DNA of 25,871 nucleotides, from positions 1 through 25,871 of the forward strand of contig JAGLCE010000096.1 of NCBI GenBank assembly GCA_023146365.1, given 5' to 3'. The notes beneath the pieces are model-generated. The model worked only from the letters and a program-made list of their open reading frames with translations. It had not been told where the DNA came from and ran no database searches. The position numbers and the translations under genes were made by a program. This document shows, piece by piece, positions 16,785-25,164 of the stretch; position 1 is the first letter of the stretch; each line of letters opens with the position of its first letter. The DNA comes from Endozoicomonadaceae bacterium. GTDB taxonomy: Bacteria; Pseudomonadota; Gammaproteobacteria; Pseudomonadales; Endozoicomonadaceae.

Positions 16785-16874
16785 TATCAATGCCAGGTCT
16801 AATAAAAATATTTTCTATGCAATGAGACATGAAAGACGCATATGCAAATACACGCTGCTGGCTGGGTATATTAA
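16785..16874 (+). pseudogene. Fossil ninth zinc finger downstream of the stop
   Basis: In the same frame as the zinc-finger gene, directly after its TGA, the DNA reads YQCQV**KYFLCNET*KTHMQIHAAG. The first Cys, the two His and all distances (8 residues from the last His of finger 8 to this Cys, then x2, x12 and x3) fit a finger exactly, with a stop codon at the position of the second Cys. CATATGCAAATACAC is also identical to finger 2. The array was once longer and has been cut by stops. Confidence 0.75.
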
Positions 16875-16877
16875 ATA

Positions 16878-17318
16878 GTGCGATTACACAGGATTATTGA
16901 CAGGCTCGCAAAAAATAATATTATTTTTTTGCATTCATGTAAGAAGTTATTTCCGTTAAGAGTTTGTCCTCGTACACATTTAATATACTCTATTCGGACA
17001 TTGATAGTAGAATTGTTAAAACAAAATTCACATACAACGGTTGTAGTTAATGAGGATGAGAAGTCAAAATTACTACTCGCAGGAACATTATGGGACGAGA
17101 CAAACGAGGACTATATCAGCGAGATGTGCGATGTCCAAGAATTGAAGTTTCTTAGCTGTGAGAGGGAGGGATTTATGTCTGTAAATAGAGTATTCTCAGG
17201 CGAGACCCGACACTTAACCCAGCTAGAGCCAAAATGGTCAGAACAGCTAGAGCCAAAATGGTCAGAACAGCCAAAGATTGGCCATGGAGTAGCTACCGTG
17301 CCACAACAGGTCAAATAG
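16878..17318 (+). CDS. Doubtful hypothetical ORF
   Basis: A GTG-started frame of 146 residues with no clear ribosome site and no family I recognise. Its first 110 residues are of mixed composition with AT-rich codons like the zinc-finger gene. The last 35 or so are the RAYT-derived DNA read in a wrong frame, so the C-terminus at least is accidental. It may be a remnant of a longer acquired gene or not coding at all. Confidence 0.2.
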   Translation: MRLHRIIDRLAKNNIIFLHSCKKLFPLRVCPRTHLIYSIRTLIVELLKQNSHTTVVVNEDEKSKLLLAGTLWDETNEDYISEMCDVQELKFLSCEREGFMSVNRVFSGETRHLTQLEPKWSEQLEPKWSEQPKIGHGVATVPQQVK

Positions 17319-17732
17319 CCTCACCCGAATGGTTATACACTGATTGGGTTTTATCGGGTTTCGCTAAACAAAAGAAAACGGCAATTGCACTTTATAAGAG
17401 TTTTGTTATAGAAGGAAAAAATCAACCCTCACCGTGGGAGAAACTGAAAAATCAAATCTTCTTAGGTACAGATAAATTTATTCAAGACATGCAAAGTAAA
17501 ATATCACGCGGAAACATCGCTTAACGGAAATTCCTTCTGCACAAAAGCGCAAACCTCCAAAGTGCTAGGGTTTTTATAAAAAGAAATATTCCGATAGAAA
17601 CACTGCAATAGCATAATACGCATATCGTAGTAGGGCTATAGTATGGAGGAAATTGGAAGCTATTTTGGATTGCATTATTTTGGGGTGAGTCGAGTTATAT
17701 GGAATTTTGAAAACGCACAAAACAAGACCTGA
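17213..17732 (+). pseudogene. REP-associated tyrosine transposase (RAYT, Y1/IS200-like), 3' remnant
   Basis: The frame from 17213 reads LNPARAKMVRT, then AKDWPWSSYRATTGQ, TDWVLSGF, SPWEKLKNQIFLG and DKFIQDMQSK to a TAA at 17522-17524. These are the conserved C-terminal blocks of RAYT proteins. Past a frameshift it goes on as IPSAQKRKPPK, KKKYSDRNTAIA, YAYRS and MEEIGSYFGLHYFGVSRVI (17643 on, the C-terminal helix-turn-helix), ending at TGA 17730-17732. The catalytic HUH histidines and Tyr of the N-terminal part are missing, so it cannot act. An ATG at 17234 would give a 96-residue product, but it only marks an internal Met. Confidence 0.8.
17219..17266 (+). repeat. 24-bp tandem duplication inside the RAYT remnant
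   Basis: CAGCTAGAGCCAAAATGGTC plus four bases is present twice in a row, adding eight residues (ARAKMVRT) to a motif that RAYT proteins carry once. It is a simple duplication within dead DNA. Confidence 0.7.
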
Positions 17733-17738
17733 CCCTAT
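17715..17738 (+). repeat. RAYT 3'-end 24-mer, copy 2
   Basis: Direct-repeat partner of 15617-15640 (21 of 24 identical), at the 3' end of the RAYT pseudogene. A third shorter relative, TTTGACCCCATTA, follows at about 17760. Confidence 0.6.
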
Positions 17739-17900
17739 GCTTTCTGCTCATACTATACCCTTTGACCCCATTACCCTTTATTGCCCCCGTGACAGCGTAA
17801 CGGTACACTGACCACCAGTAATAACTGCATGGACTGAGTCAATGCCGCTGTCCGATGCTCAGCGCCAGCAACCCTACCGTGAACGAATGGGATGTTATCA

Positions 17901-19349
17901 ATGAGTGAAACCCTAACCCTACAGCGGCTTGAGTCGTTCCTGTGGGAAACAGCCGATATCCTACGTGGCAACATGGATGCCAGTGAGTTCAAGGATTACA
18001 TCTTCGGCATGATGTTCCTAAAGCGGCTAAGTGACGCATTCGATGAATCGCATGAAGGTGTCATTGCACACTATCTCAAAAAAGGTAAGTCACAAGCCCA
18101 AGCTGAATCGCTGGCTGAAGATGAAGATGAATACGATAAGACCTTCTTCATCCCTGAAAACGCGCGGTGGGGCGCACTGAAAGACCTTAAGCATGATATC
18201 GGCGCTGAACTGAATAAAGCCACCGAATCGATTGAAGAACACAATCCATTGTTGGAAGGCGTACTGGTCACCATCGACTTCAATATCAAAAACAAGTTAT
18301 CCGATAAGAAGCTTCGTGATCTACTGAGCCACTTTAGCCAGCACCGTTTGCGTAACAGTGACTTTGAGAAGCCTGACCTTTTAGGCTCAGCCTACGAATA
18401 CCTGATCAAGAAGTTCGCCGATAGCGCCGGGAAAAAAGGTGGAGAATTCTATACGCCATCTGAAGTTGTAAAACTATTGGTGTCACTGTTGAAGCCCCAT
18501 GCGGGAATGCGCATTTACGATCCCACAGCTGGGTCTGGCGGCATGTTGGTGCAAACTCGGAACTACCTTGCCACCCATGATGAAAATGCCGCTAACCTGT
18601 CCCTGTACGGTCAGGAGATGAACCTGAATACATGGGCAATCTGTAAAATGAATATGTTCCTTCACGGGGTGTTCAGTGCAGATATTCGTAAAGGGGATAC
18701 ATTGCGGGAACCACAGCACAGTCAAGGTGGCGAACTGATGCTGTTCGACCGTGTGATAGCCAATCCACCTTTCAGTTTAAAAAAATGGGGTAAAGAAGAA
18801 GCCGATGCCGATGCATATGGTCGGTTCCCCTATGGCACACCCCCAAAAGATGCTGGTGACTTGGCATTCGTACAACATATGATCGCCAGTACCAATGCTG
18901 AAGGTATGGTGGGCGTTGTGATGCCTCACGGTGTGTTATTCAGGGGTTCCAGTGAGAAAGCCATACGCCAAGGGATATTGGAAGATGACCTGTTGGAAGC
19001 GGTTGTGGGGCTTCCTTCGGGGTTATTTTATGGCACGGGCATTCCAGCGTGTTTATTGATTATCAATAAGAAGAAACAGGCTAATCGTAAAGGTAAGGTG
19101 TTATTCATCAATAGCGAACTGGAATATGAGCCGGGTAAAAATCAAAACAAACTACGTGCAGAAGATATCGCTAAGATCGTGGCTACCTTCGATAACTACA
19201 CTGAAATAAAACGATACAGCAAAGTCGTCACCTTGGCTGACATTGCTGAAAACGATTACAACCTAAACATCCGCCGTTATGCCGATACCAGTCCACCCCC
19301 TGAAATATTCGATGTGCGCCATTCTTCACGGTGGAATACCGGTACGTGA
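17901..19349 (+). CDS. hsdM: Type I restriction-modification methyltransferase HsdM, frameshifted
   Basis: The readable part has 482 residues. An HsdM N-terminal helical domain (ESFLWETADILRG and on) is followed by the N6-adenine methyltransferase fold with SAM motif I DPTAGSGG at about 207-214 and catalytic NPPF at 288-291. HsdM methylates adenine at sites chosen by HsdS. After NIRRYADTSPPPEIFDVR the frame is lost at about 19317-19320: two bases seem missing (CGCC where CGCGCC is expected) and the protein ends 8 residues later. The true C-terminus continues in another frame to 19623. I start at ATG 17901, the family N-terminus (MSETLTLQRLE) with GGGA 8 bases upstream; ATG 17892 is possible. 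It is first in the hsd operon. Confidence 0.9.
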   Translation: MSETLTLQRLESFLWETADILRGNMDASEFKDYIFGMMFLKRLSDAFDESHEGVIAHYLKKGKSQAQAESLAEDEDEYDKTFFIPENARWGALKDLKHDIGAELNKATESIEEHNPLLEGVLVTIDFNIKNKLSDKKLRDLLSHFSQHRLRNSDFEKPDLLGSAYEYLIKKFADSAGKKGGEFYTPSEVVKLLVSLLKPHAGMRIYDPTAGSGGMLVQTRNYLATHDENAANLSLYGQEMNLNTWAICKMNMFLHGVFSADIRKGDTLREPQHSQGGELMLFDRVIANPPFSLKKWGKEEADADAYGRFPYGTPPKDAGDLAFVQHMIASTNAEGMVGVVMPHGVLFRGSSEKAIRQGILEDDLLEAVVGLPSGLFYGTGIPACLLIINKKKQANRKGKVLFINSELEYEPGKNQNKLRAEDIAKIVATFDNYTEIKRYSKVVTLADIAENDYNLNIRRYADTSPPPEIFDVRHSSRWNTGT

Positions 19350-19623
19350 AGTGGAAGCGGAATACATTCAGGAAGAAATTCTGGATGGGTTTGATGTTGG
19401 TGCAGTGTTTGTGAAGCGAAACAAGGATTACTACGACTTTCGCAAGAATATCAAAACTAAAGAAGCCATACGTGAGATTGTCGGTGATGTGGATTCCAAG
19501 GTCATTTCACAGCTTGAACGCTGGTGGGACAAATACAAAGTTTCACTGCACCAATTGGATGGACAGGTTGCTGATGCCGAAGCGGTGATGAAGGGATATC
19601 TTGGGGAACTGGGTTATGAGTAG
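19316..19623 (+). pseudogene. hsdM: HsdM C-terminal part in a shifted frame
   Basis: The frame reads AILHGGIPVREVEAEYIQEE and runs to GYLGELGYE, stop 19621-19623. These are the expected HsdM residues that follow DVR in the main frame, and the region that contacts HsdS. An ATG at 19279 precedes it in this frame, but its first residues (MPIPVHPLKYS) are out-of-frame reading of hsdM. Repairing the shift would give a normal HsdM of about 574 residues. As written, either the product is split or the sequence has an error here. Confidence 0.85.
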
Positions 19624-20911
19624 CGCGGTTCCCGATGGGTGGGCAACTTTTGCCATTAGGGATGTGGCGTTAGACAGTGATCGTTACAGTTTCACGGGTG
19701 GTCCTTTTGGGTCGAACTTGAAATCTGAAGACTATACCGACAGTGGCGTTCGAATAATTCAACTTCAAAATATCGGTGATGGCGAGTTTAAGAATCGCTA
19801 CAAAATATATACATCAGAAGAAAAAGCTGACGAACTTCACTCATGTAACATTTATCCAAATGACATTATTCTGTCAAAAATGGGTGATCCTGTTGCAAGG
19901 GCAACTATCATGCCGTCGTTCGATAAACGCTATTTAATGGCTTCCGATGGGATTCGGTTGGCTGTAGATAACTCAAAATTCGATACGAAGTTCGTACACG
20001 ACACGATCAACTCAGTTCCATTTAGAACTCAGGCTGAACTCAGTAGTACTGGTTCTACAAGGAAGCGGATTGGACTAACTGAGTTGCGTCAACTAACACT
20101 AATTTCGCCACCACTTCCAGAACAAAAAAAGATCGCATCCATCCTATCGTCCGTTGACGATGTAATCACTAAAACCACAGCCCAAATCGACAAGTTAAAA
20201 GATTTAAAAACCGGCATGATGCAAGAATTGTTGACCAAAGGCGTCTGCGACGAGAATGGAAAGCGTCACACTGAATTTAAGGATTCGCCGGTAGGTAGGA
20301 TTCCGGTTGGGTGGGGTGTAATTCCTGTTGGTGATGTGTGTACCGATGTTGTGGATTGCGTGAATAAAACAGCCCCTATTGTGGACTATCCAACACCGTA
20401 CAAAATGATTAGAACAACCAATGTTCGTCATGGAAAAGTTGACACTGAAAACGTCAGGTATGTTTCCGAAGATACATACAAAATATGGAATAGAAGAATG
20501 TTGCCAGCGGATGGCGATATAATCTTCACCCGTGAAGCCCCAGTTGGTGAATGTGGGATATTAAGGAAATCTAAAGGAATATTTCTTGGTCAACGCACCA
20601 TGATGTATCGCACTGACGAACAAGTAATCATCCCTGAATTTCTACTGTACTCTATGCAAAGCCATTATTGTCAATCACAGATTGAAGACTTTAGTGGTGG
20701 TAGTACAGTGGCACATATGCGCGTTCCAGATTGTGGGAAAATACTGATTAAGTTGCCACCAATAAGTGAGCAGCAAGATATAATAAATTCGATTAGTGGA
20801 GTTGTTAACACAACAGAAAGCAAACAAAGAAAGCTTGAAAAACTAACTGCAATAAAAAAAGCCCTAATGCAAGACCTGTTAACAGGCAAAGTACGGGTAT
20901 CGGTGAACTAA
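19616..20911 (+). CDS. hsdS: Type I restriction specificity subunit HsdS
   Basis: 431 residues with the usual double architecture: target-recognition domain 1 (about 5-160), a conserved coiled coil (PPLPEQKKIASILSSVDD to KTGMMQELLTKG, about 166-212), target-recognition domain 2 (about 220-370, with TREAPVGECG) and a second coiled coil (PPISEQQDIINSISG to MQDLLTGKVRV). HsdS determines the two halves of the recognition site and holds two HsdM copies. The recognition sequence cannot be read off. Start ATG 19616 overlaps the hsdM stop (ATGAGTAG), with GGGGAA upstream; the TTG at 19601 is a weaker choice. The gene is intact. Confidence 0.93.
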   Translation: MSSAVPDGWATFAIRDVALDSDRYSFTGGPFGSNLKSEDYTDSGVRIIQLQNIGDGEFKNRYKIYTSEEKADELHSCNIYPNDIILSKMGDPVARATIMPSFDKRYLMASDGIRLAVDNSKFDTKFVHDTINSVPFRTQAELSSTGSTRKRIGLTELRQLTLISPPLPEQKKIASILSSVDDVITKTTAQIDKLKDLKTGMMQELLTKGVCDENGKRHTEFKDSPVGRIPVGWGVIPVGDVCTDVVDCVNKTAPIVDYPTPYKMIRTTNVRHGKVDTENVRYVSEDTYKIWNRRMLPADGDIIFTREAPVGECGILRKSKGIFLGQRTMMYRTDEQVIIPEFLLYSMQSHYCQSQIEDFSGGSTVAHMRVPDCGKILIKLPPISEQQDIINSISGVVNTTESKQRKLEKLTAIKKALMQDLLTGKVRVSVN

Positions 20912-20915
20912 CCCT

Positions 20916-23900
20916 ATGTTTCAGGATGAATGCGACAAGGTAGAAGTACCAGCCATTGAACAGTTAACCCAATTGGGTTGGCAATACATACACGGTGGTG
21001 AACTGTCACCGGATCATTCCAACGAGCGCCAGTACTTCCGTGATGTTGTATTGGTGCAGCGCCTTGAAACCGCTATCAAGCGTATCAACCCGTGGATCAG
21101 TGATGAAAACTTACGCAAGGTATCCCGTGATTTGACCCATCCCAACTACGCTGGGTTGATGGAATACAATCATGCCCTCTATCAGACACTGGTGAATTAT
21201 AGTTCGGTGGAACAGGATTTGGGCAAAGGGCGCAAGGGTCAAACCGTCAAGATCATCGACTTCGATAACCCAGCCAACAATGAATTTCTATGCGCCAACC
21301 AGTTCAAGGTAGAAGGTATTCACCAGAGCATCATTCCGGATATCGTATGCTTCGTGAACGGGCTTCCGTTGGCTGTGGTCGAATGTAAGTCGCCGTATAT
21401 ATCCAGCCCCATGCAAGAAGGGATCAATCAGCTACGGCGGTATGCGAACCTACGACAACCCCATGAAGATGAAGGTGCGGAAAAGCTATTCTGGTATAAC
21501 CAGCTAATGGTGACTACATCCCGCGATCTTGCCAAGGTGGGCACGATCAGTTCCTCAGCCCAGCACTACGGCGACTGGAAGGATGCATATCCATTCACGG
21601 ATAAACAGCTTAGTGGGGCACCTGTTAACGAAGTGCGTGAAATGGCATCACCGGTCTGTTATGCCGGGGAATTCACTGAAGCAAAAGAAATCACTGCACA
21701 GCAACGCTTGATCGCCGGTATGTTCAACCGTACAGGCTTCTTAGACCTGATCCAGAACTTCATCATCTTCGAACCAGTGGAAGGTAAGCTGATTAAGAAG
21801 GTTGCCCGGTATCAACAGTTCCGCGCGGTTAACAAGGTCATAGAGAGGCTTAAAACCGGCACTGGTCGAAAAGAAAAGTCAGGGGTGGTATGGCATACCC
21901 AAGGGTCTGGAAAGTCCCTGACGATGGTTATGCTTGCTGTGAAGATGCGCCGTGACCCGGAACTTCAACAATACAAGCTGGTATTCATCACTGACCGTAC
22001 CCAGTTGGATGAACAGTTATCCAATACCTTCCGTGCTGCCCAAGGGGAAACGGTCTATAACGCTGGATCAGTGGTTGAACTAAAGACCCTGCTGACAAAG
22101 GATGCTTCTGATCTGGTCACAGCAACGGTGCAAAAGTTTCAGGATGCTGAAAAAGAAGGTGGCTTCACTGACCTGAACCCCAGTGACAAGATTATCGTAT
22201 TGGCTGATGAAGCACACCGTACCCAATTCGGTGGATTGGCGATGACGATTAATGCCGCTTTGCCCAATGCCCCGAAAATCGGTTTCACCGGTACCCCCTT
22301 GCTAAAATCCCAAAAAATGGATCAGGCATTCGGTGGTTATATCGATCAATACAAGATCAATGAAGCGGTAGAAGACGGTGCCACTGTGCGAATCATCTAC
22401 GAAGGTCGTGAAGTTATAACGGATGTAGCTGGGGAGTCACTGGACAATCTGTTTGATGAATATTTTAAAGACTATACCGATGAACAACAACGGGAAATCA
22501 GGAAGAAGTACGGTGTAGAGAAAGCCGTGCGTGAAGCCCCTGCACGTATTCGCTGGATATGCATCGACCTACTAAAACACTACCGCGAACACATTCAGCC
22601 TAACGGCTTCAAGGCAATGATCGTGGTCGGTAGTCGCCATGCCGCTACCATTTTTAAACAAACACTGGATGATTTGAATGCGCCACCATCGGCAGTGATT
22701 ATCAGCGGTGATCACAATGACGAACAGTACATTGCCCAGTACACCGACAAGGCGCACCAGAAGCAAGCCATAGCTGGCTTTAAGAAACCGCTGAAGGAAG
22801 ACCCGACTGCATGTCTGATCGTAAAGGATATGTTGTTGACTGGCTTCGATGCCCCAATAGCGCAAGTGATGTATATCGATAGGAAGCTACAGGATCACAC
22901 TCTCATGCAAGCAATCGCACGGGTGAACCGTACCTATGCTGGTAAGCAATGTGGATTCATCGTCGATTATCACGGGTTATCGGAATACCTGATCGAAGCA
23001 CTGGAATTGTTCAGTAGCGATGACGTGGAAGGCACCTATCACACGCTAAAAGATGAAATCCCCAAGTTGAAAGCGACACATACGCGGGCACTGTCTTTCT
23101 TCAAGGGCATGAAAGGTAAAGATGTAGATGACTATGTGCTGGTGCTAAAAAATGACGAAGTACGTGCCCAGTTCGAAATAGCGTTTAAACGCTTCGCCAA
23201 GCAAATGGACGTAGTGTTACCCGATACCGCTGCAACCCCGTTTGTGGCTGATCTCAAATTCTTGGGTAAGGTGCACCATGCCGCACGCAATCGGTACCGT
23301 GATCTCGGTCTGGATATTTCGGATGCCGGTGAAAAAGTGCGCAAGCTGGTGGATGATCATATATTAAGCACTGGCGTTGATCCCAAAATTCCACCGGTTG
23401 ATCTGTTAGCGGCTAACTTCCGTGAATCACTAGGGGCAGTGAAGTCGGAGGAATCACGGGCATCTGAAATTGAATCAGCGATCAAGCACCACATAACGGT
23501 CAATCTGGATGAAGACCCGGAATATTATAAATCACTCAGCCTACGGCTACGGGACGTTATCGAAAAAACAGCCGGTAAGTGGGATCAACAGCTGGAAATG
23601 CTGTTAGATATGCGCGATTCCATTCAAACCGAACACCAAAAGGCTGCAACCGATCTGGGATTATCTGATACCGAATTTGCATTCTATGGGGTACTGCAAG
23701 CCGAAGTGATGCAGGGTGCTAATGTGGCAGTGTTGGATCAACAGGTGCTCGATGAAATCAAGGCTACCACACAAGCACTGGTTGCCATGTTCGAACACGC
23801 TACCCAGATTGTGGACTTCTTCACCAAGCCCGATGAAATGAAGGGGATCAAGAAGAAAATAAAGCGCGCGGTGCTGGAGTGTTCATTCGGAGACAAAGCA

Positions 23901-23960
23901 CTGGTGGCTGTGGTGCAGGATCGTTTCATGGATTTGGGTAAGGTGAAGTTTAAATCATGA
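20916..23960 (+). CDS. hsdR: Type I restriction endonuclease subunit HsdR
   Basis: 1014 residues, a normal HsdR size. The N-terminal PD-(D/E)xK nuclease shows D142 and E156-C-K158 (VVECKSP). The superfamily 2 translocase follows, with Walker A TQGSGKS at 328-334, DEAH at 431-434, GFTGTP at about 456-461 and motif VI QAIARVNRTYAG. A helical C-terminal region binds the methyltransferase. HsdR reels in DNA using ATP and cuts when translocation stalls. It starts 4 bases after hsdS, with GGTGA as ribosome site, and its stop overlaps the next gene (ATGA). The frame is intact, but activity needs HsdM, which is broken here as written. Confidence 0.95.
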   Translation: MFQDECDKVEVPAIEQLTQLGWQYIHGGELSPDHSNERQYFRDVVLVQRLETAIKRINPWISDENLRKVSRDLTHPNYAGLMEYNHALYQTLVNYSSVEQDLGKGRKGQTVKIIDFDNPANNEFLCANQFKVEGIHQSIIPDIVCFVNGLPLAVVECKSPYISSPMQEGINQLRRYANLRQPHEDEGAEKLFWYNQLMVTTSRDLAKVGTISSSAQHYGDWKDAYPFTDKQLSGAPVNEVREMASPVCYAGEFTEAKEITAQQRLIAGMFNRTGFLDLIQNFIIFEPVEGKLIKKVARYQQFRAVNKVIERLKTGTGRKEKSGVVWHTQGSGKSLTMVMLAVKMRRDPELQQYKLVFITDRTQLDEQLSNTFRAAQGETVYNAGSVVELKTLLTKDASDLVTATVQKFQDAEKEGGFTDLNPSDKIIVLADEAHRTQFGGLAMTINAALPNAPKIGFTGTPLLKSQKMDQAFGGYIDQYKINEAVEDGATVRIIYEGREVITDVAGESLDNLFDEYFKDYTDEQQREIRKKYGVEKAVREAPARIRWICIDLLKHYREHIQPNGFKAMIVVGSRHAATIFKQTLDDLNAPPSAVIISGDHNDEQYIAQYTDKAHQKQAIAGFKKPLKEDPTACLIVKDMLLTGFDAPIAQVMYIDRKLQDHTLMQAIARVNRTYAGKQCGFIVDYHGLSEYLIEALELFSSDDVEGTYHTLKDEIPKLKATHTRALSFFKGMKGKDVDDYVLVLKNDEVRAQFEIAFKRFAKQMDVVLPDTAATPFVADLKFLGKVHHAARNRYRDLGLDISDAGEKVRKLVDDHILSTGVDPKIPPVDLLAANFRESLGAVKSEESRASEIESAIKHHITVNLDEDPEYYKSLSLRLRDVIEKTAGKWDQQLEMLLDMRDSIQTEHQKAATDLGLSDTEFAFYGVLQAEVMQGANVAVLDQQVLDEIKATTQALVAMFEHATQIVDFFTKPDEMKGIKKKIKRAVLECSFGDKALVAVVQDRFMDLGKVKFKS

Positions 23961-24666
23961 TCGTCCAGTCTGAATATATCGAAGGTAACGGGTTCATTGC
24001 TGAAGTCATCCGCACCAGTCGAATCAAAACAGCTAATGTTAGGGTGGAAGAAGGGGCGGTTTCCGTGGTGGTGCCCATGGAGTTGCCGCAGAGTCGTATC
24101 GTTACAATCCTGAAAGACAAGAACCAGTGGATCAAGCATAAGATCGTACTGCACCGTGAAGCTATGCCGGTTAGTGCTAAAGACTATGTTTCTGGTGAAT
24201 CGTTTTCCTACCTTGGTCGTAACTATCGCCTGAAGGTTAGCCGTGGTCACTTCAAACCCGTGAAGCTGGTGCAGGGGCGTTTAGTGGTGACTGTACCCCA
24301 AGGTATAAATCAGTCGAATATGGTTCGCAATGCGCTGGTACGGTGGTACAAGTGCCATGCTGGACTGAAGTTACGGGACAAGGTGGCGCGGTACGCTGGT
24401 ATCATTGGGGTTGAACCGGCAGGGGTGGGTATCAGGACGTTTAAATCCCGATGGGGCAGCTGTTCTAATAAAGGGCAAGTTGATTTCAACTGGAAAATCA
24501 TCATGGCACCTAATCGAATCGTAGATTATGTGGTGGTGCATGAGCTTTGCCACCTGAAGCAACATGATCATTCCCACAGTTTTGGACGTTGGTGGAACGG
24601 GTGATTCCTGATTATCTGGAATGTAAGCAATGGCTGAAGGTCCATGGTAGGGAGTTAGTTGTATGA
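23957..24666 (+). pseudogene. YgjP/DUF45-like zinc metallopeptidase in the hsd operon, frameshifted
   Basis: The first frame gives 215 residues (to 24604). Family blocks are TFKSRWGSCSNKGQVDFNW (about 161-179) and the zinc site HELCH (195-199) with third ligand H205 in HDHS. The expected F-W step after the zinc site is lost: the run TTTT at 24580-24583 seems one T short, giving GRWWNG and a stop. With that T, reading continues as WTLVERVIPDYLECKQWLKVHGRELVV to TGA 24664-24666. The zinc ligands remain in the short form; only the C-terminal helix is affected. It overlaps hsdR by four bases. Such metallopeptidases often sit beside type I systems, and their role there is unknown. Confidence 0.85.
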
Positions 24667-25164
24667 AGGCAGTTTTAAGTGTTAATCTAGGTGGTTGCCA
24701 TTTTTTTAGGTGAGCTTCAGTTCAATAGTTCTGGACACTAGGCAGGTATCGATTGAAATGCGCAAAGAGCGTGAGAAATCCATGCGTCGCTATTCAGCGA
24801 TGAATATAATTTTAGGTTCAATGATGGATTCGGTGAGCCGCAAGACTGTCCTGAAGTAATTGCAGTTAAAAATGAGTATAGAGAAATACATAACCTGCCC
24901 TTCACGCAAGGTAATATTTGCTGGCAATCTAGCGTTTTATTGGAACGGTGTAGGTAATCACCAATCCTACGCGCCGAAAATACTATCCCACAAAGGGATT
25001 GAATCTGGTATTGTTCAGTCAGAGTTATCTGCTTGTAATGGTTTTCCAATATGGTCACCTAGTTTGTTTTGTGAGAACTACAGCCTACGAGCAGCTGGCT
25101 CTCAAATACACTCCAAGTGTGTCGATTATTGTGGTGGCAATCTAGGTAACATACTTATTATTAA
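24667..25164. other. Intergenic stretch between the hsd operon and the IS5 element
   Basis: About 500 bases with no recognised gene. A 33-codon frame from ATG 24758 (MRKEREKSMRRYSAMNIIL and on, stop 24857-24859) and a frame at 24860-25195 are open, but neither has a ribosome site or a known family, and the latter runs into the IS end. Confidence 0.4.

Noticed and set aside
24738..25058. 106-residue minus-strand frame
   Set aside because: No ribosome site or family seen, and it overlaps other equally weak frames on the opposite strand.
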